From positions 310,001 through 374,000 of the forward strand of contig NZ_JAHHZM010000003.1 in the NCBI RefSeq assembly GCF_018642165.1: a stretch of 64,000 nucleotides of DNA, read 5' to 3'. The translations under genes and the position numbers were made by a program. The number at the start of each line of letters is the position of its first letter. Position 1 is the first letter of the stretch. Positions 43,782 through 52,069 of this stretch are shown piece by piece. Under the pieces are notes generated by a model. The model was not told the DNA's origin. It made no database searches and saw nothing but the letters and a program-made list of their open reading frames with translations. Source of the DNA: Echinicola shivajiensis. GTDB lineage: Bacteria; Bacteroidota; Bacteroidia; Cytophagales; Cyclobacteriaceae.

Positions 43782-45122
43782 ATGAAAAAATTTAACATTT
43801 TGCTGTCAATCCTGTTTTTGAACTTGTTTGCAGCGAATGCCCAGTCTTCCAGAGAGCGGGGAGCAGTAAAAGAAAACAAGGAGCTACGTTTTAACTTGAA
43901 TCAAGATGGCAGTCATTATGTAAAAGGGACTTTTTTGGTACAGACTTGGTTGAGGTATACGCAGGCCAACCCTGGTACAGAGGTCTATGGAACAGCCGAT
44001 GATCATATACTGGATATAGGTCTGAGAAGGACTCGTCTTCAGCTTTTTGGGCAATTGACAGATAGGGTGTTTTTCTATACACAGTTTGGACAAAATAATC
44101 TGTCCTACAAGTCGCCAAGGAAACAGGGCTTGTTTTTTCATGACGCATTGGGTGAGTACAAAGTCGTCAATGAAAAGCTTTCCATAGGAAGTGGATTGAC
44201 AGGATGGAATGGAGTTTCTAGGTTCTCTTCACCTTCTATTGGTTCTCTACTTACTTTGGATGCCCCCTTATATCAGCAGGCTACCAATGATGTCAATGAC
44301 CAGTTTGTTAGAAAATTTAGTGTTTATGCAAAGGGTCAATTAGGGAAATTGGATTATCGATTGGCTGTTTCCAAACCCATGGCCATTCAAAATTCTACTG
44401 TCCAAGGAATTGAATTGGGAGAAAATGCTACTTTTTCTTCTGAGCCAGGTTACGCGCAGATTCATGGGTACTTTAAGTACATGTTTTTGGACAAGGAATC
44501 CAATACTACTCCCTATCAGGCGGGATCCTATTTGGGCTCAAAAAGTGTGTTTAATATAGGGGCTGGCTTTATGACCCAAAAAGATGCCATGTGGCATGAG
44601 GCCGAAAATGGAGTGGATACGGCTAGGACAAATCTGGCATTATTGGCCGTGGACCTGTTCTTTGATAAACCATTGAACCCAGCAAAGGGAAATGCTGTCA
44701 CCGCTTATGTTTCCTTTAGCTCCAATGATTATGGGAAGAATTATATCAGGAATATTGGGGCAATGAATCCAGCGACTGGAACCAATTCACAAGGCAGTTA
44801 TAATGGAGCTGGCAATGCTTTTCCTACTATTGGAACAGGCAATACCTTGTACGGACAGTTTGCTTATTTGTTTGAGAGGGGTTTGTTAGGAACTGCGGGT
44901 ACCTTGCAACCATATATTTCCAGTCAGTATTCAGATTTTGACCTATTTTCTGATCCTATGGTAATGTATGATGCAGGAGTGAATTGGTTGATCAATGGCA
45001 ATAGGGCCAAGCTCTCACTGAACTACCAAAGTCGCCCAATTTTTACAATGAACACTGCCGGGGAATATATTAGTAGTGATAGAAAGGGGATGATGGTGAT
45101 ACAGTTTCAAGTAGCGATATAG
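43782..45122 (+). CDS. OprO/OprP-like outer-membrane porin
   Basis: 446 residues from the ATG at 43782, which gives a standard signal peptide (LFLNLFAANAQ). The mature protein is made of alternating amphipathic strands: FLVQTWLRYTQ, GLRRTRLQLFGQLTDRVFFYTQFG, FSVYAKGQLGKLDYRLAVSKP, and a final KGMMVIQFQVAI strand. This is the phosphate-selective porin (OprO/P) pattern, forming a channel in the outer membrane. Substrates in Bacteroidota are not well defined and include phosphate or other anions. It converges on the peroxidase/MbnP operon, with a shared terminator hairpin. Confidence 0.8.
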   Translation: MKKFNILLSILFLNLFAANAQSSRERGAVKENKELRFNLNQDGSHYVKGTFLVQTWLRYTQANPGTEVYGTADDHILDIGLRRTRLQLFGQLTDRVFFYTQFGQNNLSYKSPRKQGLFFHDALGEYKVVNEKLSIGSGLTGWNGVSRFSSPSIGSLLTLDAPLYQQATNDVNDQFVRKFSVYAKGQLGKLDYRLAVSKPMAIQNSTVQGIELGENATFSSEPGYAQIHGYFKYMFLDKESNTTPYQAGSYLGSKSVFNIGAGFMTQKDAMWHEAENGVDTARTNLALLAVDLFFDKPLNPAKGNAVTAYVSFSSNDYGKNYIRNIGAMNPATGTNSQGSYNGAGNAFPTIGTGNTLYGQFAYLFERGLLGTAGTLQPYISSQYSDFDLFSDPMVMYDAGVNWLINGNRAKLSLNYQSRPIFTMNTAGEYISSDRKGMMVIQFQVAI

Positions 45123-45139
45123 GAGCGAGTGTTTTATGA

Positions 45140-45184
45140 AACAAAGTATCCTGAAGGGCCTAAGACCCTTCAGGATACTTTGTT
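45140..45184. terminator. Bidirectional hairpin between convergent genes
   Basis: A perfect 19-bp inverted repeat (45140-45158 against 45166-45184; arms contain CCTGAAGGG and CCCTTCAGG) with a 7-nt loop. It follows the porin stop by 17 bp, and its other end overlaps the stop codon of the outer-membrane protein on the minus strand. Confidence 0.8.
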
Positions 45185-46265
45185 AAAGCTTAAAGGCTTT
45201 GATTATTCCGATGCTAAGTCTATTACTGTGATGGATCTGGTTGCCATTTAAATCCTGGTAAAGCGGGCTTTGCCAAAGGAAACTCATGGTCCAGTCTTTT
45301 CTGTTGATGTCCAGCCCCCCTTGAGCAAAAAGGACATGGCCTCCTGTAAGGTTTTGCTGTTCTTTTTCCCAAGTGTCTTTGTTAGCTCGTTCATAATAGC
45401 CACCGATATTTGGAACCAATAAGAAGTCTTTCTTGATAGAAATCTGGTGGAAGCCAATCAGGTTGGCATTTAGGCTATTACCAAATTGATAGTTTTGGGC
45501 TCCCTCTGATGATTTTTTATAGCTAAATCCAGCATTTAGACCTGTTTTGGTATAAAATAACTGGTAGTTGAACCTGGCAATATAACTCCATGAACCGGTC
45601 CCCGGCTGGATGATGGGATCTATCAAACTGCCATTACTGGCTACTCTTCTTGATTGCCCGCTAGGAGCGGAAATAGCAATACCTGGACGGAAAGTATGAC
45701 GGGCTTTGCTATTATAAACATAAAGGATACGGTCTACAGCAAGCGTAAGGTCTCCCCAGCCATGGACTGAAATAGTGGTGTCCTGGACAGGGTTTGGGAG
45801 CTTTAGCATTTTCTCATAGTGCACCTTATTGGATTCATAAGGCAATAAGAAGGTGAAATTCCATTTGTTCTTGAACATAAAATTCCCCCTTAACTCTACT
45901 GTTTGATATGTCTCCCAGTCTTGATCTGTTTTGTTGACATAAAGGCCAGAACCTTCCGGTTCATGCATGACGATCATATCCTGATTGACTTGGTCCACCC
46001 CCATGACCCTGGCGTTTGGACTATATTTGGCAGTAGCCCCGTTTTTAAAAGCATCTGCTAGGTAGCTGTTGGTAACGGGCGGCGGCGAGGTATAACCATA
46101 TTGGTCATAGCCACCAAAAGCCCTGTGCCGGTAAAATAGGCCAATATAACTTCTGTTTTCCAGTAAACTATATTCAAAGAAATTACAACTGTCACAAGCT
46201 TTGGCCTCCTTTGAGAAAAGAGGAAAAGCTAGAATAAATAGCAATAGAGGTGTATGTTTTTTCAT
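45183..46265 (-). CDS. Outer-membrane beta-barrel protein, last gene of the MbnP operon
   Basis: 360 residues with a signal peptide. The mature N-terminus begins with a CDSC pair (Cys24, Cys27 in AKACDSCNFFEYS), a possible metal or disulfide site. The rest consists of barrel-like strands (YIGLFYRHRAFGG, FTFLLPYESNKVHYE, HTFRPGIAISAPSGQ, RLSIGIIKAFKL) similar to the Phenol_MetA_deg/transporter superfamily. It starts 10 bp after a di-heme peroxidase gene. This same gene order, peroxidase-MbnP-peroxidase-barrel, points to an outer-membrane channel or anchor for the copper/redox system. Confidence 0.75.
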   Translation of the reverse strand: MKKHTPLLLFILAFPLFSKEAKACDSCNFFEYSLLENRSYIGLFYRHRAFGGYDQYGYTSPPPVTNSYLADAFKNGATAKYSPNARVMGVDQVNQDMIVMHEPEGSGLYVNKTDQDWETYQTVELRGNFMFKNKWNFTFLLPYESNKVHYEKMLKLPNPVQDTTISVHGWGDLTLAVDRILYVYNSKARHTFRPGIAISAPSGQSRRVASNGSLIDPIIQPGTGSWSYIARFNYQLFYTKTGLNAGFSYKKSSEGAQNYQFGNSLNANLIGFHQISIKKDFLLVPNIGGYYERANKDTWEKEQQNLTGGHVLFAQGGLDINRKDWTMSFLWQSPLYQDLNGNQIHHSNRLSIGIIKAFKL

Positions 46266-46275
46266 TTCTAGGTGC

Positions 46276-47337
46276 CTACTTATGGTAAGCTTTGTTATTA
46301 ATGAATTTGTAATCAGTCAGGGTTTCCAAAAAGGCAAGCAGCTCAGCTCTTTCGTCCGCATTTAATTGGATTCCCATTTTCAGTTCTGGAGCAAGGCTTT
46401 CATTTACTTTTACTCCATGATCATAATGGTCGAGTACTTCTTCCAGGTCGGCAAAGCGTCCATCATGCATATAAGGAGCGGTCAAAGCGATATTCCTTAG
46501 ACTTGGGGTTTTAAAGGCTCCTTTGTCCTGCTCATCAAAGGAAATCCTGTATCGACCAAGGTAAATGCCCTCAAGTTCTGCCGGATCAGGATAACTAATG
46601 TCAAGTCCGTTATTATGGTATTCCAAGTCGGTAAAAAGCCCTTCTGTATGACAGCTACTACAATGCTTCTGATAGAGTTGATACCCTTGTATTTCTATAT
46701 TGTCGAATTGAGTTTCTTCACGTTTCCATTGATCATATTTGCTGTCCTGGGAAACCAATGAGCGCACAAACTGGGCGAGGGATCTACCGATCAGGGAACT
46801 GGTGATGCTGTCTGTTTCAAAAGCAGCTTCGAACATCTCTGGATATAGGGAGCTGCCATTGAGGTAATGAATGACTTCATTTAGATCTGCTCCCATTTCA
46901 TCAGGATGGGTGAGCGGACCAAAAATCAATGATTCTAAGTTCGTTGCCCCTCCATCCCAGAATAGTCCCTTATGCCAGGCCATATTGAAGAGGGCGGGAG
47001 AATGCCTGTGAAGCTTCTTCCCGGAAACTCCCTGATCTGAAAGGGCCAATCCATCTGAAAAGGCTTGGTCTGGGGCATGACAGCTAGCGCAGGACACTTC
47101 TCCATTTTGGGAAAGTGCAGGATCATAAAACAAGGCTTTGCCTAAAAGGACTCCTTCCTTGCTCATTGGGTTTCTTTCCAATTGAGGGAAGGATTCCTGT
47201 TGCAAGGTGGATGATAAGGCCGGAGTATAAAACTCTGGCCTTGCCAGTTCAAATTCCTTGGCATTATCCATGCAGCCGCTTAATAATAAGATCAAGCCTA
47301 TGAACAATAAGTGTTTTATGTTTTTTATGATATTCAC
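46276..47337 (-). CDS. Di-heme cytochrome c peroxidase, MauG/MbnH type, lipoprotein
   Basis: 353 residues with a lipoprotein signal (LLLSGC, Cys22). Two heme-binding motifs are present: CASCH (83-87) in NGEVSCASCHAPDQAFSDG, and CSSCH (226-230). The distal-domain block RNIALTAPYMHDGRFADLEEVLDHYDHG is typical of the CcpA/MauG family. Family members reduce H2O2 or, as MauG and MbnH, use it to oxidise a tryptophan on a partner protein. The MbnP gene lies 18 bp upstream in the same operon, which favours the MbnH-like role. Periplasmic, membrane-anchored. Peroxide defence is the alternative. Confidence 0.88.
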   Translation of the reverse strand: MNIIKNIKHLLFIGLILLLSGCMDNAKEFELARPEFYTPALSSTLQQESFPQLERNPMSKEGVLLGKALFYDPALSQNGEVSCASCHAPDQAFSDGLALSDQGVSGKKLHRHSPALFNMAWHKGLFWDGGATNLESLIFGPLTHPDEMGADLNEVIHYLNGSSLYPEMFEAAFETDSITSSLIGRSLAQFVRSLVSQDSKYDQWKREETQFDNIEIQGYQLYQKHCSSCHTEGLFTDLEYHNNGLDISYPDPAELEGIYLGRYRISFDEQDKGAFKTPSLRNIALTAPYMHDGRFADLEEVLDHYDHGVKVNESLAPELKMGIQLNADERAELLAFLETLTDYKFINNKAYHK

Positions 47338-47355
47338 TTTTTGGCTGAAATGGAA

Positions 47356-48102
47356 TTATTTTAAACGGAATAGCCCTTCTTGATAGTTATTGGCAATCTG
47401 AATAGCCACATCTCCCCCCATGATGCTGGTGTTTTCCAGTTCATGGATTTTGATGGAATTAGGGTTGATAAATAATTCGCTTAATTCGACTTCCAAATCG
47501 AGTTTTATACTGGCATTGCTTCCCAGGTTTTTGCCTTTTGCCTCAAGATCGATGTTGATAGCCTTGAAGTTTTGCCCATTTTCAGGGTTATTGTTGCCGA
47601 TATGAACGATTAAACCTGAACGGTCACTGGACTGGTATTCCCATTCTCCTTCCAGCACCAAAAATTTGTATCCCGTATTCCAGTTCCAAACCATATCATT
47701 GTTCGGATCCAGGTCACCAACTTGATCGGTGGAAAGGTTTCTGGCTTTGTCTATGCCTACAAAAAAGGTCAATTTATCATATTCAGCAGTAGGAAGCGTT
47801 ACACTAAATTCTTTTTTGCCAGCCTGGTCAATCAGAAAATACCCGTCTTCAATTTTATGTGAAGCCCCAGTATGGCTGTTTTCAAATGTGATATTGGAAA
47901 TATAGTATTTGAATTTCCTTGGCGTAAAGCTTTCTCCTGCTGGAAGCGTATAGGATTTGTTTTCCAATTCAACCTCCTCTCCATTAAAGAGGTGAGTAAA
48001 TGAAAAATTCACTTCTGTTTCAGCTGGAATTTGGTCTTTATCATCGTTTTGACAAGCGGTAAATCCAATGATGGCCAATAGTAATATTGCTAATTTTTTC
48101 AT
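47356..48102 (-). CDS. MbnP-family lipoprotein (putative copper-binding partner)
   Basis: 248 residues with lipobox FTAC (Cys17). It has the beta-rich MbnP pattern: FSFTHLFNGEEVEL, then FKYYISNITFEN, YFLIDQAG, LTFFVGIDKARN. The hallmark block DMVWNWNTGYKFLVLEGEW follows (Met137, Trp139, Trp141, Tyr145). In methanotroph MbnP one tryptophan is turned into kynurenine by MbnH and helps bind Cu(I). Here di-heme peroxidase genes lie 9 bp upstream and 18 bp downstream. Family membership is well supported by the motif and context; modification and copper binding in this organism are inferred. Confidence 0.82.
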   Translation of the reverse strand: MKKLAILLLAIIGFTACQNDDKDQIPAETEVNFSFTHLFNGEEVELENKSYTLPAGESFTPRKFKYYISNITFENSHTGASHKIEDGYFLIDQAGKKEFSVTLPTAEYDKLTFFVGIDKARNLSTDQVGDLDPNNDMVWNWNTGYKFLVLEGEWEYQSSDRSGLIVHIGNNNPENGQNFKAINIDLEAKGKNLGSNASIKLDLEVELSELFINPNSIKIHELENTSIMGGDVAIQIANNYQEGLFRLK

Positions 48103-48111
48103 TTTAATGTC

Positions 48112-49242
48112 TTATTTAAACGGGTCCGAGAATTTCGGGTTAGTAATAAATTTTTCGTCTGTTAAGGTGTGAAGAAAGGCAATGATAGCCTCTTTTTCAC
48201 TATCAGAAAGATGGAGCTTTATATCTTCACCAGGCTTGATTTGTTCATTGCTGGCTTCGAGGATGAGGATATCCAAATTGCTGTTCATCTGTATGTGCTC
48301 ATTATAATGGTCGAGTACCTGCTCCAGTGTCTCAAAACGCCCATCATGCATATAAGGAGCTGTTAACGCTATATTCCTTAGGGTTGGGGCTTTGAATTTT
48401 CCAATGTCGGTACCTTTTCCTGTGACTGCTGCCAATCCTTGGTTTAGATGCTCATCCATATCCAGGCCGTTATTGTGAAATCCAAGTAGCCCATTGCGAT
48501 CACCAGAGGTCAGAAATCCCAGATGACAATCGCCACAGTTGCCTCCTCTTATCTGTAGGGAAGGATCAGGATGGGTAAAGAAGAGTTCCATTCCCACTTG
48601 TTCTGTAGGGCTAAGTTCCACTTCGCCCTTTATCCACTGATCAAATTTGGAATTGCCTGAAACTAGTGTTCTAATAAACTGAGCGATTGCTTTTCCAATT
48701 AAATCTGGGCTGATTTGATCAGTTTCAAAGGCCAGTTCAAAGTGCTCAGGATAGTCTTTGTCAGCCTGAAGCCTAGCGACAGCTTCACCAATTTCCAAGT
48801 TCATTTCACGAATGTCTGAGATGGGTTCCAAGGCTTGTTCTTCTAAAGTCTTGGCCCTGCCATCCCAAAAGAACCGTGAGGTCCAGTGGAGGTTGGCCAG
48901 TGACATGGAGTTCTTGTCTCCAATTTCTCCATTTACCCCTTCGCTAAACTGTAGCCCATCAGTAAAGGCTTTGGACTGTCGGTGACAGGAGGCGCAAGAA
49001 ATAGAACCATCTACTGACAGCTGTTTTTCATAAAAGAGCATTCTCCCCAGCTCCACACCTTTTTCCGTCAGTGGGTTGTCGGCAGGCATGGGGATATTAT
49101 TCGGAAAGTATTCTGGATGCTGTAATGTTAGTTCAGGGTTTTGTGGCGCAGGTTCTTCCCTGGAGGAATCGTCACATGCCCATAATATTGCACACACAGA
49201 TAACCATCCTAAGAAATTAAGGAAAGTGTACCGCATAAACAT
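48112..49242 (-). CDS. Di-heme cytochrome c peroxidase, MauG/MbnH type
   Basis: 376 residues from the ATG at 49242 (a TTG six codons upstream is less likely). The signal ends with lipobox LWAC followed by DDSS, so it is a lipoprotein. Heme motifs are CASCH in GSISCASCHRQSKAFTDG and CGDCH in GGNCGDCHLGFLTSG. The block RNIALTAPYMHDGRFETLEQVLDHYNEH is shared with the peroxidase two genes downstream, so the two are paralogues. It sits 9 bp before the MbnP gene and opens the operon. Its role is either MbnP modification or H2O2 reduction; which of the two paralogues acts on MbnP cannot be told. Confidence 0.88.
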   Translation of the reverse strand: MFMRYTFLNFLGWLSVCAILWACDDSSREEPAPQNPELTLQHPEYFPNNIPMPADNPLTEKGVELGRMLFYEKQLSVDGSISCASCHRQSKAFTDGLQFSEGVNGEIGDKNSMSLANLHWTSRFFWDGRAKTLEEQALEPISDIREMNLEIGEAVARLQADKDYPEHFELAFETDQISPDLIGKAIAQFIRTLVSGNSKFDQWIKGEVELSPTEQVGMELFFTHPDPSLQIRGGNCGDCHLGFLTSGDRNGLLGFHNNGLDMDEHLNQGLAAVTGKGTDIGKFKAPTLRNIALTAPYMHDGRFETLEQVLDHYNEHIQMNSNLDILILEASNEQIKPGEDIKLHLSDSEKEAIIAFLHTLTDEKFITNPKFSDPFK

Positions 49243-49524
49243 AGGGATACAATTGACCAAAACATTAAGCTTAGGTCTGTTGAATAAAATGATTGTTATT
49301 CTCTAAATAAGATCACGTTTTGTAGCAACTGAGTGACTGAAAAGTACCCAGTTTGGCTCATTGTCTTCCACAAAATTGCAGACGACAGCTTTTTAGCTTT
49401 GTGCTTGTGGTTGGATATTTAGAGGAATTAGGTTACAAACTATGCCAATGAAAGGATACTTAATCCTTAACAAGTAAAGGATTAAATACATGGTCTAAAT
49501 CATTGATGCCGTACCTAAGAAATA

Positions 49525-49905
49525 TTAGGCAATACCTTTTGGGGGATGAAAAATGTCTTTGGTCAAGAAGATAACTTTGCTTTCCTGATATGTTGGTTTT
49601 GCCTTAAAATTAATCAATTGTGCTTTGTTAAAAGCGATAAAGTTGTCATGAATGATGTAAATCCCAAAATCACGGCTAAAATCTATTGCTCCGGGTTGCT
49701 GTTCTTTTTGTTCTTGGGCGGCTTTAAGCTTCTCAGCCAAAAAGCATTTTCCGTCACAATTCATTTCTGGCTTTTCCTTATTGATACAGAAATTCTCAGC
49801 TATATATTCCTTGTTAATGGCGTAATCCATTTGGATTACCGAAAAGATCATGCTGTTGAGCACGATGACCATCGAAAGCCATATGTGGAACAAGGTGTTT
49901 ACCAT
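49525..49905 (-). CDS. Small membrane protein with CxGKC motif
   Basis: 126 residues. The N-terminal hydrophobic helix (about 5-26) is followed by IAENFCINKEKPEMNCDGKCFLAEKLKAA, with cysteines 40, 50 and 54. This Cys-x9-Cys-DGK-Cys pattern recurs in small Bacteroidota proteins beside metal-related genes. The rest is polar and unstructured, with a HDNFIAF segment. It lies 280 bp upstream of the peroxidase/MbnP operon on the same strand. A metal-binding or redox role is plausible; no family function is established to my knowledge. Confidence 0.75.
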   Translation of the reverse strand: MVNTLFHIWLSMVIVLNSMIFSVIQMDYAINKEYIAENFCINKEKPEMNCDGKCFLAEKLKAAQEQKEQQPGAIDFSRDFGIYIIHDNFIAFNKAQLINFKAKPTYQESKVIFLTKDIFHPPKGIA

Positions 49906-49983
49906 TTGCCTGCAAATGTAATAGAAAAGCGTTTTAATATTAATAGAAATATTTTCTTTTTGTCTCGTTGATATTAAATGTAA

Positions 49984-50016
49984 TAGGGCCCAATCAATTT
50001 AATGATTCAGGCCCTA
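49984..50016. repeat. Imperfect inverted repeat, possible hemN terminator
   Basis: TAGGGCC (49984-49990) with GGCCCTA (50010-50016), and inner AATCA (49992-49996) with TGATT (50003-50007), form one hairpin 46 bp downstream of the hemN stop. The T-run is poor, so its terminator role is doubtful. Confidence 0.4.
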
Positions 50017-50061
50017 GTGCTGGGGTTTTAAATTATTAAGTGTAATAATTTTATCAATAAT

Positions 50062-51411
50062 TTATATTGCCTTGCTGAAGACAAACTTTTTCGATTTTTG
50101 GTTTCTCATTCTATGATCAAACACGGCACAGATATTTCTGATAAAGGGCATACCTTTCTCCATTATATTAATGGAGCCTTTTCTAATTTCCACCAATTCA
50201 TCTTTTTGAAATTCCATAAGTTCATTGATTGTATCCATGTGCCAATAGGTATCGATCATTTTGGCCTGTCCCTGACATATCAAGGTCATGATGGTATGCC
50301 TGGTTTGAATGTCCTCCTTGGACATTAAATGGCCTTTGGTTAATGGAAAGTGTGCCAGCCCTACTTGCTCTTTGTACAGCTCAATGTCTTTGGTGTTTTG
50401 GGCATAGGCATAGTGGATGTCACTAATGGCACTGTTACCTAAACCCAATAACATTCTGGAGGGTTTTGGCGTGTAGCCCATAAAGTTTCTGTGAAGTTGT
50501 CCCTGTTCCTTAGCTATAAATAATGGGTCTTCCTTCAGGGCAAAGTGATCCATGCCTACTTCAAAATAGCCCATGTCAAGTAAAAGCTGGTGGCCTTTTT
50601 CATAAAGGACTCGCTTTTCCTCTTGCAAAGGAAGGAACTCTTCAAAACTTTTTTGGGCTGGAAAGACTGAAGGAACATGCGCATAACTATAAAAGGCAAT
50701 TCTATCCGGCTTTAACCTTGCTACTTGTTCAAAAGTGTTTTTGATCGTGTCCACTGTTTGGTGCGGTAAGCCATAAATCAGATCAAAGTTGATGGCATCA
50801 AAGCCTACCAGCCTTGCATTGTCCACTGCTGCCTTCACCTTTTCAAAAGGCTGGATTCTATGGATGGCTTTTTGCACTTGCTCATCGAAATCCTGAATGC
50901 CATAACTTACCCTGTTAAAACCAAGTAGCTTAAGGGTTACCAAATGTTCAAAGCTGGTATTGTTTGGGTGACCTTCAAAACTCATGTCTGTATCAGGCAT
51001 GAGGTCTGCACTCTGAATGATATAATTCAGCATTTCGTATAGGTGCTTGGGAGAAAAGAAGGTAGGTGTACCTCCGCCCAGATGTATCCCCGCCAATTTT
51101 GGCTTGCCAGGAAGGATTTTTAAATATTCCTTCCATTCCTGCATGATGGCTGTTATATAAGGCTCTTCTATATCGTGGTTCTTTGTAATTCTCTTATTAC
51201 AACCACAATAGGTACATAGGCTTTCACAATAAGGAAGGTGGATATATAAGCTGATGCCTTCTTGTTTTCCAAAGTCTTGAAACGCTTTTTGAACCGTTTT
51301 TTTCCACTGGAGTTCGTCAATATTGTTTTCCCATAGTGGAACGGTTGGATAACTGGTATATCTTGGGACAGCTACATTGTACTTGCGGACAAGGCTATTG
51401 AAAGTGCTCAT
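50062..51411 (-). CDS. hemN: Oxygen-independent coproporphyrinogen III oxidase
   Basis: 449 residues, cytoplasmic radical-SAM enzyme. The [4Fe-4S] motif is YCESLCTYCGCNK (Cys62, 66, 69 plus Cys71), the HemN form CxxxCxxCxC. GIHLGGGTPTFF, MSFEGHPNNTS and GFNRVSYGIQDFDEQVQKAIHR are further SAM- and substrate-binding blocks, and the C-terminus has the FMGYTPKPSRMLLGLGNSAIS segment typical of true HemN. It decarboxylates coproporphyrinogen III to protoporphyrinogen IX without O2, which fits the haem demand of the adjacent cytochrome peroxidases. An FNR-like box about 55 bp upstream supports low-oxygen control. Confidence 0.95.
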   Translation of the reverse strand: MSTFNSLVRKYNVAVPRYTSYPTVPLWENNIDELQWKKTVQKAFQDFGKQEGISLYIHLPYCESLCTYCGCNKRITKNHDIEEPYITAIMQEWKEYLKILPGKPKLAGIHLGGGTPTFFSPKHLYEMLNYIIQSADLMPDTDMSFEGHPNNTSFEHLVTLKLLGFNRVSYGIQDFDEQVQKAIHRIQPFEKVKAAVDNARLVGFDAINFDLIYGLPHQTVDTIKNTFEQVARLKPDRIAFYSYAHVPSVFPAQKSFEEFLPLQEEKRVLYEKGHQLLLDMGYFEVGMDHFALKEDPLFIAKEQGQLHRNFMGYTPKPSRMLLGLGNSAISDIHYAYAQNTKDIELYKEQVGLAHFPLTKGHLMSKEDIQTRHTIMTLICQGQAKMIDTYWHMDTINELMEFQKDELVEIRKGSINIMEKGMPFIRNICAVFDHRMRNQKSKKFVFSKAI

Positions 51412-51462
51412 GGATTCAATCTTTATTTAAGCCAAAATTATTTAGAACAGCTTTAATAAAGT

Positions 51463-51476
51463 TTGATATACCTCAA
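51463..51476. promoter_or_regulatory. FNR/CRP-like box upstream of hemN
   Basis: TTGATATACCTCAA matches the FNR consensus TTGAT-N4-ATCAA with one mismatch. It lies 52-65 bp upstream of the hemN start on the minus strand, a suitable distance for an activator. Confidence 0.45.
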
Positions 51477-51629
51477 GGCAAAAACTGATAAAAGTCAGGT
51501 TTTTGAAAGTGTTGCCTTATTCTTCTATTGGATTTTGAAAAAAAATGAATTTAATTTTCTGTTAAAAGATTGAAGAGTTGAAGCAAAACAGCCTACTTAT
51601 AAAGGTGATTTTTCTATATGTCTATGTTC

Positions 51630-51914
51630 CTATAAAAAGTATTTTACCAATTGCTCCCATTCTTCCTCTAAGCTAAATGAAGGCTTTGGTTTGCCCGCAT
51701 TTCTATACCAATAGGAGGCGTTCCATTGATCACCCTCCTTGCGGTGGAGGTAGGCATGTACATAAGCCGAATCTTCATCCATCAGGTCATTAACCAAGTC
51801 GTGGGCATGTTCCCAATTCCCCTTCCCATCAAACCATAATGATTCTAATTGGATGCTAAGGCCAGTTGGGGGCTGGTTATTGTCTAAGCTTTTTTTGAAT
51901 TCGGATAGTGTCAC
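51630..51914 (-). CDS. Conserved small hypothetical protein
   Basis: 94 residues, cytoplasmic, acidic. It contains LSIQLESLWFDGKGNWEHAHDLVNDLMDEDSAYVHAYLHRKEGDQWNASYWYRNAGK, a compact pattern rich in His, Trp and Tyr that I have seen as a widespread bacterial family of unknown function. Single gene, 220 bp upstream of hemN on the same strand. No enzyme motif. Confidence 0.7.
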   Translation of the reverse strand: MTLSEFKKSLDNNQPPTGLSIQLESLWFDGKGNWEHAHDLVNDLMDEDSAYVHAYLHRKEGDQWNASYWYRNAGKPKPSFSLEEEWEQLVKYFL

Positions 51915-52069
51915 GATTGCTCATGATTTTGGTGAAAACCAAAATTAACTAATCTTCATGTAAATCCCAGTTATAGGGAATAAAAGCACCAACGATATTT
52001 AACGACGGTTTTAACTATTCTTAAGACAATAAAAATGCGTTTTTAATCTCGATATATTTTTTTTGGTCT

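Noticed and set aside
49913-49920. TACATTTG on the minus strand matching the Bacteroidota -7 element, before the CxGKC gene
   Set aside because: It is only about 8 bp from the start codon and has no TTTG at the -33 position, so it is likely chance.
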